DNA of 64,000 bases, taken from Flavobacteriaceae bacterium. Lineage in GTDB: Bacteria; Bacteroidota; Bacteroidia; Flavobacteriales; Flavobacteriaceae. The translations under genes and the position numbers were made by a program. Positions 18,654-26,447 of this stretch are shown in pieces. Under the pieces are notes generated by a model. The model did not search any database and was not told where the DNA came from. It saw only the letters and a list, made by a program, of their open reading frames with translations. The stretch is taken from NCBI GenBank assembly GCA_002746415.1, contig NVXD01000005.1, positions 107,581 through 171,580 of the forward strand, in the 5' to 3' direction. Every line of letters starts with the position of its first letter. The stretch's first letter is position 1.

Positions 18654-19451
18654 CTAATTATTTACTGTATTGACTTCTTTTGTTACTCCTAACAACTCTG
18701 CTCTGTGATTTACTACCTCTCCTATTACTATAATTGCAGGATTGGACAAATATCGATATTTAGATTCATTCAAAATAGTAGAAATGCTACCAATCACAAT
18801 TTTCTCTTCTTTTGTTGTACCATTTTGAATTATAGCCACAGGAATTTCTAATTTTCCTTCTGCTTTATACAATGCAACTATTTCTGACAATTTGGACATT
18901 CCCATTAAAATGACCACTGTTGCATTTGACTTTGCTGCCAAAGCCACATCTTTTGATAATTTATGCTCCTTAGTTGTCCCTGTAATCACCCAAAAGCTTT
19001 CTGTAACCCCTCTTTTAGTAACAGGAATATTCTGAGCTGCAGCTACTGCCATCGATGAAGATATTCCAGGTACCATTGCAACTTCTAAACCATGCTCGGC
19101 GGCATATAACATTTCTTCTGCTCCACGACCAAAAACAAAAGGATCTCCTCCTTTTAATCGCACTACATGTCCATGACTTTTGGCATATTGCACTATCAAT
19201 TCATTGATTTGATCTTGATGGTAGCTATAACATCCTTTGCGTTTGCCAACAAAAATATGTTTTGCATTTTGGGCGTAGTCCAATAGCTCTGCATCTACAA
19301 GAGCATCATATAAAACCACATTGGCATTACGTAGGGCTTTGATTCCTTTTAGGGTCATCAACTCTACATCACCAGGTCCTGCTCCAACTACTGTTAAAAG
19401 CCCTTTAACCCCATCTGGGGAAGCAATATGTTTTATACTTTTCTCCTTCAT
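18654..19451 (-). CDS. cobA: Uroporphyrinogen-III C-methyltransferase
   Basis: The product (265 aa) methylates uroporphyrinogen III twice with SAM to give precorrin-2, the siroheme precursor. It has VVGAGPGDVELMTLKG near the start, RLKGGDPFVFGRG and the central VPGISS, all characteristic of SUMT. It is 2 bp after the sulfite reductase gene, whose product needs siroheme. It lacks the dehydrogenase/ferrochelatase domain of CysG, and no separate gene for that step lies in the operon, so the last two steps must be encoded elsewhere. Confidence 0.93.
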   Translation of the reverse strand: MKEKSIKHIASPDGVKGLLTVVGAGPGDVELMTLKGIKALRNANVVLYDALVDAELLDYAQNAKHIFVGKRKGCYSYHQDQINELIVQYAKSHGHVVRLKGGDPFVFGRGAEEMLYAAEHGLEVAMVPGISSSMAVAAAQNIPVTKRGVTESFWVITGTTKEHKLSKDVALAAKSNATVVILMGMSKLSEIVALYKAEGKLEIPVAIIQNGTTKEEKIVIGSISTILNESKYRYLSNPAIIVIGEVVNHRAELLGVTKEVNTVNN

Positions 19452-19453
19452 TA

Positions 19454-21547
19454 CTATTTATCAGCTACCAGTTCCAGTTCTCTATAAGCTTCTAATTTAC
19501 TTAAAACATGTTTTGCATCTTCCATGTATGCTTTTGCAAAAGCCTCAGAAGGTTCATTTTTGTTCAATTGTAGCACTAAGGCAGTAAAAGTACCATTAAA
19601 ATCAATCTTTTCTGACGCTACAAATAAACTATCAAAATCTTTGATAATACCCGCATGGGTATTTGTCTTTTTGCTTTCAGCAGTCAACAACGCTTTAGCC
19701 GAATTTACCATTGACGTATAAGAATAATAGATACTTGCTGCCCATTTTCCTTCTTCAATGGACTGCTGTGCATTTTGGATTTTTTCTTCACTCTCCAATA
19801 ATAGCGTTGCAATTAAATCTATAACAACACCAGCACATTCACCTATTCCTATTTCCTTTTTATATTTTTCATCTGCACCCCAATCAATAAAATCATCTTG
19901 AGTAAGACTACTTATATCTGACAATGGTTTTAAAAAATCATAAAAATAATGTTCTCCTTTTTCTATATAATAATTAACAAAAGAAGCTCCATTACCATTG
20001 GCATCAAAATCATCCAATATTAATCGCAATGCTTGTGGCCCTCTTTTACTTGGGATTTTTACCACTTTATCCGAAAATCGCGCTTTTCCATTTCCAAAAT
20101 TTCCACCACCCAACAATACTTGAAGGGCTGGTGCCACTAATTTATCTTTGGTACGGACAGACATTCCTTGAAAACCAATATTTGCCATATTGTGTTGCCC
20201 ACAGGCATTCATACAACCACTAATTTTAATTTCCACATCAGGATTGTTGATATAGTTTGGATATTCTGCCTTTATTACTTTTTCTAATTCTTCCGCAATA
20301 CCAGTACTACTAGCAATTCCTAAGTTACAGGTATCTGTTCCAGGGCAGGCAGTAATATCTAATGCTTTGTTATATCCTGCTTCTACAAATCCTAATTTCT
20401 CTAATTCCAAATAGAAAAAAGGCACTAATTCCTTTTTAACATAGGGAATCAATATATTTTGACGAAGTGTAAGCCTTAGTTCACCAGCAGCATATTTCTT
20501 GACCAAACCTGCCAATGCTCTTGCTTTATCAGTATAAAAATCTCCCAATAGAACTTTAATTCCAATAGCTACATAACCTTCTTGTTTTTGAGAAACAATG
20601 TTAGTAGACTTCCATTGTTCAAAAACTTCTTGGTCTGCTATATCAACTTTAGGAACTGCAACATCTGCAATAGTTACTACTGGATAAGCATCTGCATCAA
20701 TAGGAAAAGTTTTTACAGGAACTGCTTTTTGCTCTGCTTCCAACAACTCTTTAAATCCGTCTAAACCTACATCTTTTAATAAAAACTTTAATCTGGCTTT
20801 AGCCCTGCTTTTTCGTTCTCCATACCTATCAAAAACCCGAATAACACCATCCATCAAGGGAATAATTTCATCAGAAGGCAAGAAGCTGAACAATTCATCA
20901 GCATGACGTGGTTGTGAGCCTAAACCCCCACCTAGCATCACTTTAAAACCTCTTACATCATTTTCAATTTTAGCTATAAAGCCCAAATCATGCATATAGG
21001 AAAGTCCTGTATCTGCATCACTTGCTGAAAAAGACACTTTAAATTTCCTTCCCATTTCCTGACTTATCGGGTTTCTTAGAAAATATTCAAAAAGTGCATG
21101 TGCATAGGGAGAAACATCAAAAGGCTCCTCTACATCTATTCCGGCGGTTTCACTTGCTGTTATATTTCTTACAGCATTACCACATGCCTCTCGCAAGGTG
21201 ATATCATCTTTTTCTAATTCTGACCAAAGTTCTGGCGTCCTGTTCAAGTCCACATAATGGATTTGAATGTCTTGTCTAGTTGTAATATGAAGTCGACCTG
21301 TAGAGTATTCATCAGACACATCACATATCCGCAATAATTGCTTTGATGTCACCTTTCCATAAGGCAACTTTATACGAATCATCTGAACTCCTTCTTGTCT
21401 TTGACCATAAACACCACGAGCCAAACGAAGACTACGGAATTTTTCTTCATCCAATTTCCCCTCATGAAACTGACGAATTTTAGCCTCTAATTCAAGAATA
21501 TCCTTCTCTACTACTGGGTTTTCTATTTCTGATCTAAAGCTCTGCAT
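19454..21547 (-). CDS. Sulfite/nitrite reductase with C-terminal HEPN domain
   Basis: The first 570 residues are a siroheme/[4Fe-4S] assimilatory reductase of the ferredoxin type. Cluster ligands are C401 and C407 (CPGTDTC) plus C445 and C449 (CMNAC). The sulfate-operon context indicates sulfite to sulfide rather than nitrite. About 116-120 C-terminal residues (from about 578 to 697) form a second, all-helical domain with WAASIYYSYTSMVNSAKALL at 602-621 and KKTNTH around 626-631. That pattern fits HEPN (nucleotide-binding) domains, though the RX4-6H ribonuclease signature has K in place of R. The role of the extra domain is unknown. It follows cysN by 24 bp. Confidence 0.88.
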   Translation of the reverse strand: MQSFRSEIENPVVEKDILELEAKIRQFHEGKLDEEKFRSLRLARGVYGQRQEGVQMIRIKLPYGKVTSKQLLRICDVSDEYSTGRLHITTRQDIQIHYVDLNRTPELWSELEKDDITLREACGNAVRNITASETAGIDVEEPFDVSPYAHALFEYFLRNPISQEMGRKFKVSFSASDADTGLSYMHDLGFIAKIENDVRGFKVMLGGGLGSQPRHADELFSFLPSDEIIPLMDGVIRVFDRYGERKSRAKARLKFLLKDVGLDGFKELLEAEQKAVPVKTFPIDADAYPVVTIADVAVPKVDIADQEVFEQWKSTNIVSQKQEGYVAIGIKVLLGDFYTDKARALAGLVKKYAAGELRLTLRQNILIPYVKKELVPFFYLELEKLGFVEAGYNKALDITACPGTDTCNLGIASSTGIAEELEKVIKAEYPNYINNPDVEIKISGCMNACGQHNMANIGFQGMSVRTKDKLVAPALQVLLGGGNFGNGKARFSDKVVKIPSKRGPQALRLILDDFDANGNGASFVNYYIEKGEHYFYDFLKPLSDISSLTQDDFIDWGADEKYKKEIGIGECAGVVIDLIATLLLESEEKIQNAQQSIEEGKWAASIYYSYTSMVNSAKALLTAESKKTNTHAGIIKDFDSLFVASEKIDFNGTFTALVLQLNKNEPSEAFAKAYMEDAKHVLSKLEAYRELELVADK

Positions 21548-21571
21548 CTTTTTTATACTTTTTCGTTAAAT

Positions 21572-22819
21572 CTATTGAATGAAGCCCGCACCCACGGTAT
21601 TGTTAGATTGTGTATCAATTATAATAAATGATCCATTGGTGCGATGGTCTTTAAACGCATCATAAAATATAGGTTTGTTTAATTTGAATGTTACTTTGGC
21701 AATATCATTCATTCCCAATCCATCTATATTTTCATCAATACCTGAATAATCTGGGTTAATTTTATAGTGAATGGTATCTACTTTGGCCAAAACCTTATTT
21801 ACACCATGTTGTACCAAATATTTATTTCCTGCGGCAAATTTCTTGGAATCCATCCAAGAAATAGTAGCGGTAAATTGTTTATCAATGGTCGGTAAGTCTC
21901 CTACTTTCACCAACATATCTCCCCTACTTACATTAATTTCATCTTCTAATGTTATGGTAACAGAAGAACGTCTAGAGGCTGTTTGATATTTTTTATCGTA
22001 AAAATAGATGTCCTTGATTTTGGATTTCGTTTGTGATGGCAATGCAACAACGTCATCCCCAACACTTAATTGACCTCCATAAACCTTCCCTGCAAAACCT
22101 CTAAAATCATGATATTCATCTGTTTTAGGACGAATCACATATTGTACTGGGAACCTAGGAGTACCTGTATTGTATATGTCTTCAAGATCCAACTCCTCTA
22201 AATGCTCTAACAGGGTTTGTCCCTCGTACCATGGCATATTCTCAGATTTATTTACCACATTATCTCCCTTTAAAGCACTCGCAGGAATGAATGTAATATG
22301 TTGATCTTGATAATCCCTTTTACTCATTAATTCTTCAAAATCTGCTTTGATTGCATTGTATTTTTCTTCTGAAAAATCAACCAAATCCATTTTATTGATG
22401 ACAACAATAACATCTTTAACTCTTAACAGGTTATTGATGAAAAAGTGACGGTTTGTTTGCTCTATCACTCCTTTTCTAGCATCTATTAAAATAATTGCAG
22501 CTTGTGAAGTAGAAGCCCCTGTAACCATGTTCCTAGTATACTCAACATGCCCTGGAGTATCTGCTATAATGTAACTTTTTGTTGCTGTTGAAAAATAAAT
22601 ATGTGCCACATCTATGGTTATTCCTTGCTCACGCTCAGCTACCAAACCATCTGTAGCCAAAGAGAAGTCTAAATAATCATACCCTCTTTGTTTACTTGTT
22701 TTTTCAATGGCCTCTAATTTATCCGTAGTCAAAGATTTTGTATCGTAAAGCAGTCTTCCTATCAAGGTACTTTTACCGTCATCTACACTACCTGCTGTTG
22801 CTATTTTTAATACTTTCAT
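21572..22819 (-). CDS. cysN: Sulfate adenylyltransferase subunit 1 (GTPase)
   Basis: The product (415 aa) is the elongation factor-like GTPase that drives APS formation with CysD. The P-loop is GSVDDGKS (10-17), followed by ADTPGH and the base-recognition NKMD. Two beta-barrel domains follow. Length matches CysN alone, so no APS kinase (CysC) domain is fused. It is 74 bp after cysD and 24 bp before the sulfite reductase gene. Confidence 0.95.
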   Translation of the reverse strand: MKVLKIATAGSVDDGKSTLIGRLLYDTKSLTTDKLEAIEKTSKQRGYDYLDFSLATDGLVAEREQGITIDVAHIYFSTATKSYIIADTPGHVEYTRNMVTGASTSQAAIILIDARKGVIEQTNRHFFINNLLRVKDVIVVINKMDLVDFSEEKYNAIKADFEELMSKRDYQDQHITFIPASALKGDNVVNKSENMPWYEGQTLLEHLEELDLEDIYNTGTPRFPVQYVIRPKTDEYHDFRGFAGKVYGGQLSVGDDVVALPSQTKSKIKDIYFYDKKYQTASRRSSVTITLEDEINVSRGDMLVKVGDLPTIDKQFTATISWMDSKKFAAGNKYLVQHGVNKVLAKVDTIHYKINPDYSGIDENIDGLGMNDIAKVTFKLNKPIFYDAFKDHRTNGSFIIIDTQSNNTVGAGFIQ

Positions 22820-22893
22820 TTTTCTTTTATTGTTGATTGATAGTATACACCATCAAGTCATCTGACTTTTTATTTTTTCTCTATCTACTTAGC

Positions 22894-23835
22894 TTAAAAA
22901 TAGCCTTGTTGTTTTCTTTTTTCCATTGCTGCTTCAGAACGCTTATCATCTATCCTAGCACCACGTTCAGAAATACTAGAATCTCTTATTTCTTGCACCA
23001 CCCTATCAATAGTATCTGCATGAGATTCCACAGCCGCAGTACAAGACATATCACCAACTGTTCTAAAACGCACAACCATTTCTTTCACCTCTTCATCTGC
23101 TGCTCTAAAAACAATATCATCTTCAGCAGACCAAATAAGTCCGTCTCTTAAAAAGATATTACGCTTATGCGCAAAATAGATAGAAGGAATTTCTATTTCT
23201 TCTTTTTGGATATAGCTCCAAACATCTAACTCAGTCCAGTTGCTTATAGGAAATACACGAACATTTTGTCCATGCTCTATTTGTCCATTCAACATATCAA
23301 ACAATTCTGGTCTCTGGTTTTTTTCATCCCATTGTCCGAAGTCATCACGTACAGAAAAAATACGCTCTTTAGCTCTCGCTTTTTCTTCATCTCTACGGGC
23401 TCCTCCTATACAAGCATCAAACTTAAATTCTTCTATAGCATCCAATAATGTTGTGGTCTGCAATGAATTTCTACTAGCATACTTTCCAGACTCTTCTTTC
23501 ACCTTTCCTTGATCAATAGAATCCTGTACATCTCTAACTATCAGTTCCAATCCCAATTCCTTTACTAACCTATCACGAAACTCAATGGTTTCAGGGAAAT
23601 TGTGACCTGTATCTATATGCATTAACGGAAAAGGAATTTTAGCAGGATAAAATGCCTTCTGTGCCAAGCGAACCAAAGTGATGGAGTCCTTACCTCCTGA
23701 AAATAAGAGAACAGGTTTTTCAAACTGTGCTGCTACTTCTCTCATAATATAAATTGCTTCATTCTCAAGAGCGTTTGTTGTAAATACGCCTGAATCTTTT
23801 AATGTTTCTACTTCTGATATCAATGTGTCTGACAT
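22894..23835 (-). CDS. cysD: Sulfate adenylyltransferase subunit 2
   Basis: The product (313 aa) is the catalytic ATP sulfurylase subunit, making APS from ATP and sulfate. The PP-loop SGGKDS is at 46-51 and the C-terminus ERGARIDDKRSEAAMEKRKQ is typical of CysD. It follows cysH by 35 bp and precedes its GTPase partner cysN by 74 bp. Confidence 0.95.
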   Translation of the reverse strand: MSDTLISEVETLKDSGVFTTNALENEAIYIMREVAAQFEKPVLLFSGGKDSITLVRLAQKAFYPAKIPFPLMHIDTGHNFPETIEFRDRLVKELGLELIVRDVQDSIDQGKVKEESGKYASRNSLQTTTLLDAIEEFKFDACIGGARRDEEKARAKERIFSVRDDFGQWDEKNQRPELFDMLNGQIEHGQNVRVFPISNWTELDVWSYIQKEEIEIPSIYFAHKRNIFLRDGLIWSAEDDIVFRAADEEVKEMVVRFRTVGDMSCTAAVESHADTIDRVVQEIRDSSISERGARIDDKRSEAAMEKRKQQGYF

Positions 23836-23870
23836 TTATTTAATTTATATACTGTTCTTATTATGGCTTT

Positions 23871-24494
23871 CTATGTATGCAAACCACATTCTCTATTTTC
23901 TAAAACTTTCGTAGGATCAAAATATTTATGCTCATTTGGCAAATCTCTTTGTTGCAAATAGGTATCCAGTTGCGCATCATTCCAGTGATAAAAAGGGCTT
24001 ACTTTTAAAACCCCATCTTTACTTAAACTTAAAATATCCAAGGTATCTCTGAGAGCAGTTTGTCCTTTTCTTAAATTGGTAAACCAAACATCTGGCTTAT
24101 GCTCTGCCATAGCTCTTTTAAAAGGCTCTAACTTCACTTGCTCCGTAAATACTACATGTCTAGGGTCTTCAATACTTGGAATACCCATAACAGAATCCCT
24201 ATGTGATGATGTCTGCTTAGGGACATATAACTTGACATTTAGATTTAATTTAGAAATTAATTCCTCTGCATGCTTATATGTGTTTGGTGTATTGTAACCT
24301 GTATCGCACCATATAACAGGGATGTCATTTTTAACATCTGCAACCGCATTAAGTATTGCTACTTCATAAGGTCTAAAATTGGTTGTAACCACAGGAGTAT
24401 TCCCATGCTTAATTGCCCAAGAAATAATTTCCCCTGGAGGTATACCTTTAAACTGAGCATTTAATTTCTCTACTTGATCCTCTGTAAGTCCCAT
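23871..24494 (-). CDS. cysH: Phosphoadenylyl-sulfate (or adenylyl-sulfate) reductase
   Basis: The product (207 aa) reduces activated sulfate to sulfite with thioredoxin. The catalytic cysteine lies in ECGLHT at the extreme C-terminus. The two cysteine pairs that bind the [4Fe-4S] cluster of APS reductases are absent; the only other cysteine is in IWCDTGYNT. By that criterion it should use PAPS, yet no APS kinase gene is in the operon. It follows the DUF2061 gene by 26 bp. Confidence 0.88.
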   Translation of the reverse strand: MGLTEDQVEKLNAQFKGIPPGEIISWAIKHGNTPVVTTNFRPYEVAILNAVADVKNDIPVIWCDTGYNTPNTYKHAEELISKLNLNVKLYVPKQTSSHRDSVMGIPSIEDPRHVVFTEQVKLEPFKRAMAEHKPDVWFTNLRKGQTALRDTLDILSLSKDGVLKVSPFYHWNDAQLDTYLQQRDLPNEHKYFDPTKVLENRECGLHT

Positions 24495-24520
24495 ACGATT
24501 CTTTTTCTATACTATAAATA

Positions 24521-24784
24521 CTATTTACCCCAACCTATTTTGTTCCAAATTCTTTCGTGAAAGAAATACAAAATCATTTTTGTTACAAAGTCTATTGACG
24601 CTATGGAAGCTGCCAACACAATCTCCCCAGTTAAAATATATGAAATCAACAAGGTATCTAAAGTCCCTACAATTCTCCAACTTAACGCTTTAGCAATACT
24701 ACGAATCGGCTTTTCCGATGTACTATCATCCTTATAATTGCTCTTTTTAGCTTTTTTATCTAAAATCAATTGATCAGTAATCAT
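24521..24784 (-). CDS. DUF2061 small membrane protein
   Basis: An 87-aa protein with a charged N-terminal third and two hydrophobic segments (about 40-52 and 55-75), with RSIAKALSWRIVGTLDT and the ending FFHERIWNKIGWG that mark DUF2061. It opens the sulfate-reduction operon. A role in sulfate uptake or sensing is only suggested by this position, since no sulfate permease gene is visible here. Confidence 0.85.
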   Translation of the reverse strand: MITDQLILDKKAKKSNYKDDSTSEKPIRSIAKALSWRIVGTLDTLLISYILTGEIVLAASIASIDFVTKMILYFFHERIWNKIGWGK

Positions 24785-24808
24785 GAAACAATATTTTAAT
24801 TCTATTAC

Positions 24809-24825
24809 CCTATAGATTTAATAGA
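24809..24825. promoter_or_regulatory. Candidate Rrf2 operator, promoter-proximal copy
   Basis: CCTATAGATTTAATAGA, containing the imperfect dyad CTAT-N7-ATAG. A near-identical copy (2 mismatches in 17) lies at 24888-24904. This copy sits just downstream of the -7 box on the minus strand, overlapping the expected transcription start of the cys operon, a position suited to repression. Confidence 0.55.
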
Positions 24826-24830
24826 GTAAA

Positions 24831-24838
24831 CAAAAATA
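24831..24838 (-). promoter_or_regulatory. -7 box of the cys operon
   Basis: TATTTTTG on the minus strand, an exact match to TAnnTTTG, 46 bp before the DUF2061 ATG. No clear -33 TTG was found. It lies between the two operator-like repeats. Confidence 0.5.
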
Positions 24839-24887
24839 CATTTTTTATACAATCTAGACGTTAAAAAACTCTCAATATTACATTTAA

Positions 24888-24904
24888 CCTATGGTTTTAA
24901 TAGA
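24888..24904. promoter_or_regulatory. Candidate Rrf2 operator, distal copy
   Basis: CCTATGGTTTTAATAGA, the second copy of the 17-bp element, 79 bp from the first and 50 bp upstream of the -7 box. A pair of sites at this spacing could allow looping or cooperative binding. Confidence 0.5.
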
Positions 24905-24972
24905 TTTATTAAAAAAACAGCGTATTAATGCGAATAACTAACTGTTTATTAAAATAGATTGAGGATTATAAA

Positions 24973-25383
24973 TTAGGAAATCAGGTCATCTAGGGTAGTA
25001 TTTCGGTATACTTGCAAGGCACTATCACGAACACTTATCATTAATTTATGTACTGAACATTTATTTTCGTCGGGGCAATCATCACATTTCTCATAAAAAT
25101 TTAAACTCACACAAGGTATCATGGCAATGGGCCCTTCTAAAACTCTGATAACTTCTGTCATTTGTATTTCTGATGGTCTTTTAATAAGATAATAGCCTCC
25201 TCCTTTTCCTTTTTTAGAACTCAAGAATCCTGTTCTACGCATAGAAAGTAAAATGCTTTCCAAAAACTTTTGAGAAATATTCTCGTGCTTTGCTATTTCG
25301 GCAATTTGGACCGGTTCGTTATCTACTTGTCCAGCTAAAAAAGTTAAGGCTTTAATTCCGTATTTCGTCTTCTTAGAGAGCAT
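24973..25383 (-). CDS. Rrf2 family transcriptional regulator with four-cysteine cluster
   Basis: The 136-aa protein has an N-terminal winged helix (residues 1-75, with KYGIKALTFLA and GKGGGYYLIKRP) and four cysteines at 91, 100, 103 and 109. This resembles the metal or Fe-S site of IscR/NsrR-type Rrf2 proteins, although the spacing differs from the usual three-cysteine pattern. It lies directly upstream of, and on the same strand as, the sulfate-reduction genes, separated by a 188-bp region with two operator-like repeats. I infer control of the cys operon, analogous to CymR of Firmicutes; an IscR-like role is the alternative. Confidence 0.85.
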   Translation of the reverse strand: MLSKKTKYGIKALTFLAGQVDNEPVQIAEIAKHENISQKFLESILLSMRRTGFLSSKKGKGGGYYLIKRPSEIQMTEVIRVLEGPIAMIPCVSLNFYEKCDDCPDENKCSVHKLMISVRDSALQVYRNTTLDDLIS

Positions 25384-25432
25384 AAGGCGAATATAATTAA
25401 TTTACGGCAATCCTTAGCTCAGCGCCTATAAT

Positions 25433-25897
25433 TTATAATGCTCGTTCCATTTTAACATCGCTACGTTCATATGGAGCATTATCCCCAACTGGAATATCCA
25501 CAAATCCATATTTCCTATAGATGTGCAAGGCATTTTTAAGTTTAGAATTTGAATATAAAATGAGTTTATCCCAATCCATACTTTTCGAAAAGGCCAAACA
25601 TTCTTCCATTAATTTCTGTCCTATTCTCTTCCCTTGATACTTAGGCGAAACAGCCATTTTTCCAAGCTCATAGCACTTATCATCAATTTTTATCAAAGAA
25701 AATGTCCCTGCAATTTCAGCACCAACCTTTGCGAAAAATATATAACCTCCCATATCAATAATAACACTTTCACACCTTTCTAATAAATCTGCATCATGTG
25801 GTTCCACTACAAAATACTTTTCCAACCACTCCACATTAAGCCTAGCAAAATCTGATGCATACCTAGATTCAAACGGGATTATTTCAACTTCTTCCAT
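25433..25897 (-). CDS. GNAT family N-acetyltransferase
   Basis: A 154-aa protein with the GNAT fold. The acetyl-CoA loop reads KYQGKRIGQKLME (about 89-101) after the strand ELGKMAVSP, and the C-terminal region has ALHIYRKYGFVDIP. The substrate cannot be told. It is encoded 2 bp after a MarR-type gene on the same strand, so the regulator may control it. Confidence 0.85.
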   Translation of the reverse strand: MEEVEIIPFESRYASDFARLNVEWLEKYFVVEPHDADLLERCESVIIDMGGYIFFAKVGAEIAGTFSLIKIDDKCYELGKMAVSPKYQGKRIGQKLMEECLAFSKSMDWDKLILYSNSKLKNALHIYRKYGFVDIPVGDNAPYERSDVKMERAL

Positions 25898-25899
25898 GC

Positions 25900-26376
25900 T
25901 TAAAGTTTTTCTAAGATTCTTTTATTTAAAGATTTTTCTTGAAGAGCCAATTCTATTTTTTCTAAAACCTCCACCAGGCTATTGGTTTTTATCTGCGTGA
26001 GCATTTTAACCTCTGTCTCAATTACTTTCCAAACAGGAACAAGACGTTTATGTATGTTTTTCCCTTTACTTGATAGGCGTATGATTTTTTTTCTCCCATC
26101 TCTTTCATCTGCCGTAGAAGTTACATATCCCAGGTTTGTTAACTTTTTAACTGATTGTGTTATTGCAGGTTGCGTGTACTTCAACGCTTCTTGTATATGC
26201 GTTGTTGTAATGCCATCAACCTCAATTATGAGTTTGAAAATTGGAAATAAATAAGGGTCAAAATTTATCTCAAGTGCATCATATACTTCTTGGGTTTCCC
26301 TCATAATATACCCGCTTAATCTATTAAGCCTAGACCCTACTCCAAGTTCCTCAAACTCCAAAAAACCATCTTTCAT
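25900..26376 (-). CDS. MarR family transcriptional regulator
   Basis: A 158-aa winged-helix regulator. The recognition region is ALKYTQPAITQSVKKLTNLG, followed by a wing with DERDGRKKIIRLSSKG, which is diagnostic for MarR. It is 2 bp upstream of the GNAT gene, forming a two-gene unit. No clear palindrome was noticed in its own upstream region. Confidence 0.88.
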   Translation of the reverse strand: MKDGFLEFEELGVGSRLNRLSGYIMRETQEVYDALEINFDPYLFPIFKLIIEVDGITTTHIQEALKYTQPAITQSVKKLTNLGYVTSTADERDGRKKIIRLSSKGKNIHKRLVPVWKVIETEVKMLTQIKTNSLVEVLEKIELALQEKSLNKRILEKL

Positions 26377-26447
26377 AAGCGTTTATATAACTACTTATGT
26401 AAATATAGGTTACTCTGATACAACTGACAACAATTAATTCTTAAAGC

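Noticed and set aside
22837..23151. Plus-strand frame over the 3' part of cysD
   Set aside because: Antisense to the conserved CysD C-terminus, and rich in F, S, H and T as expected for a shadow.
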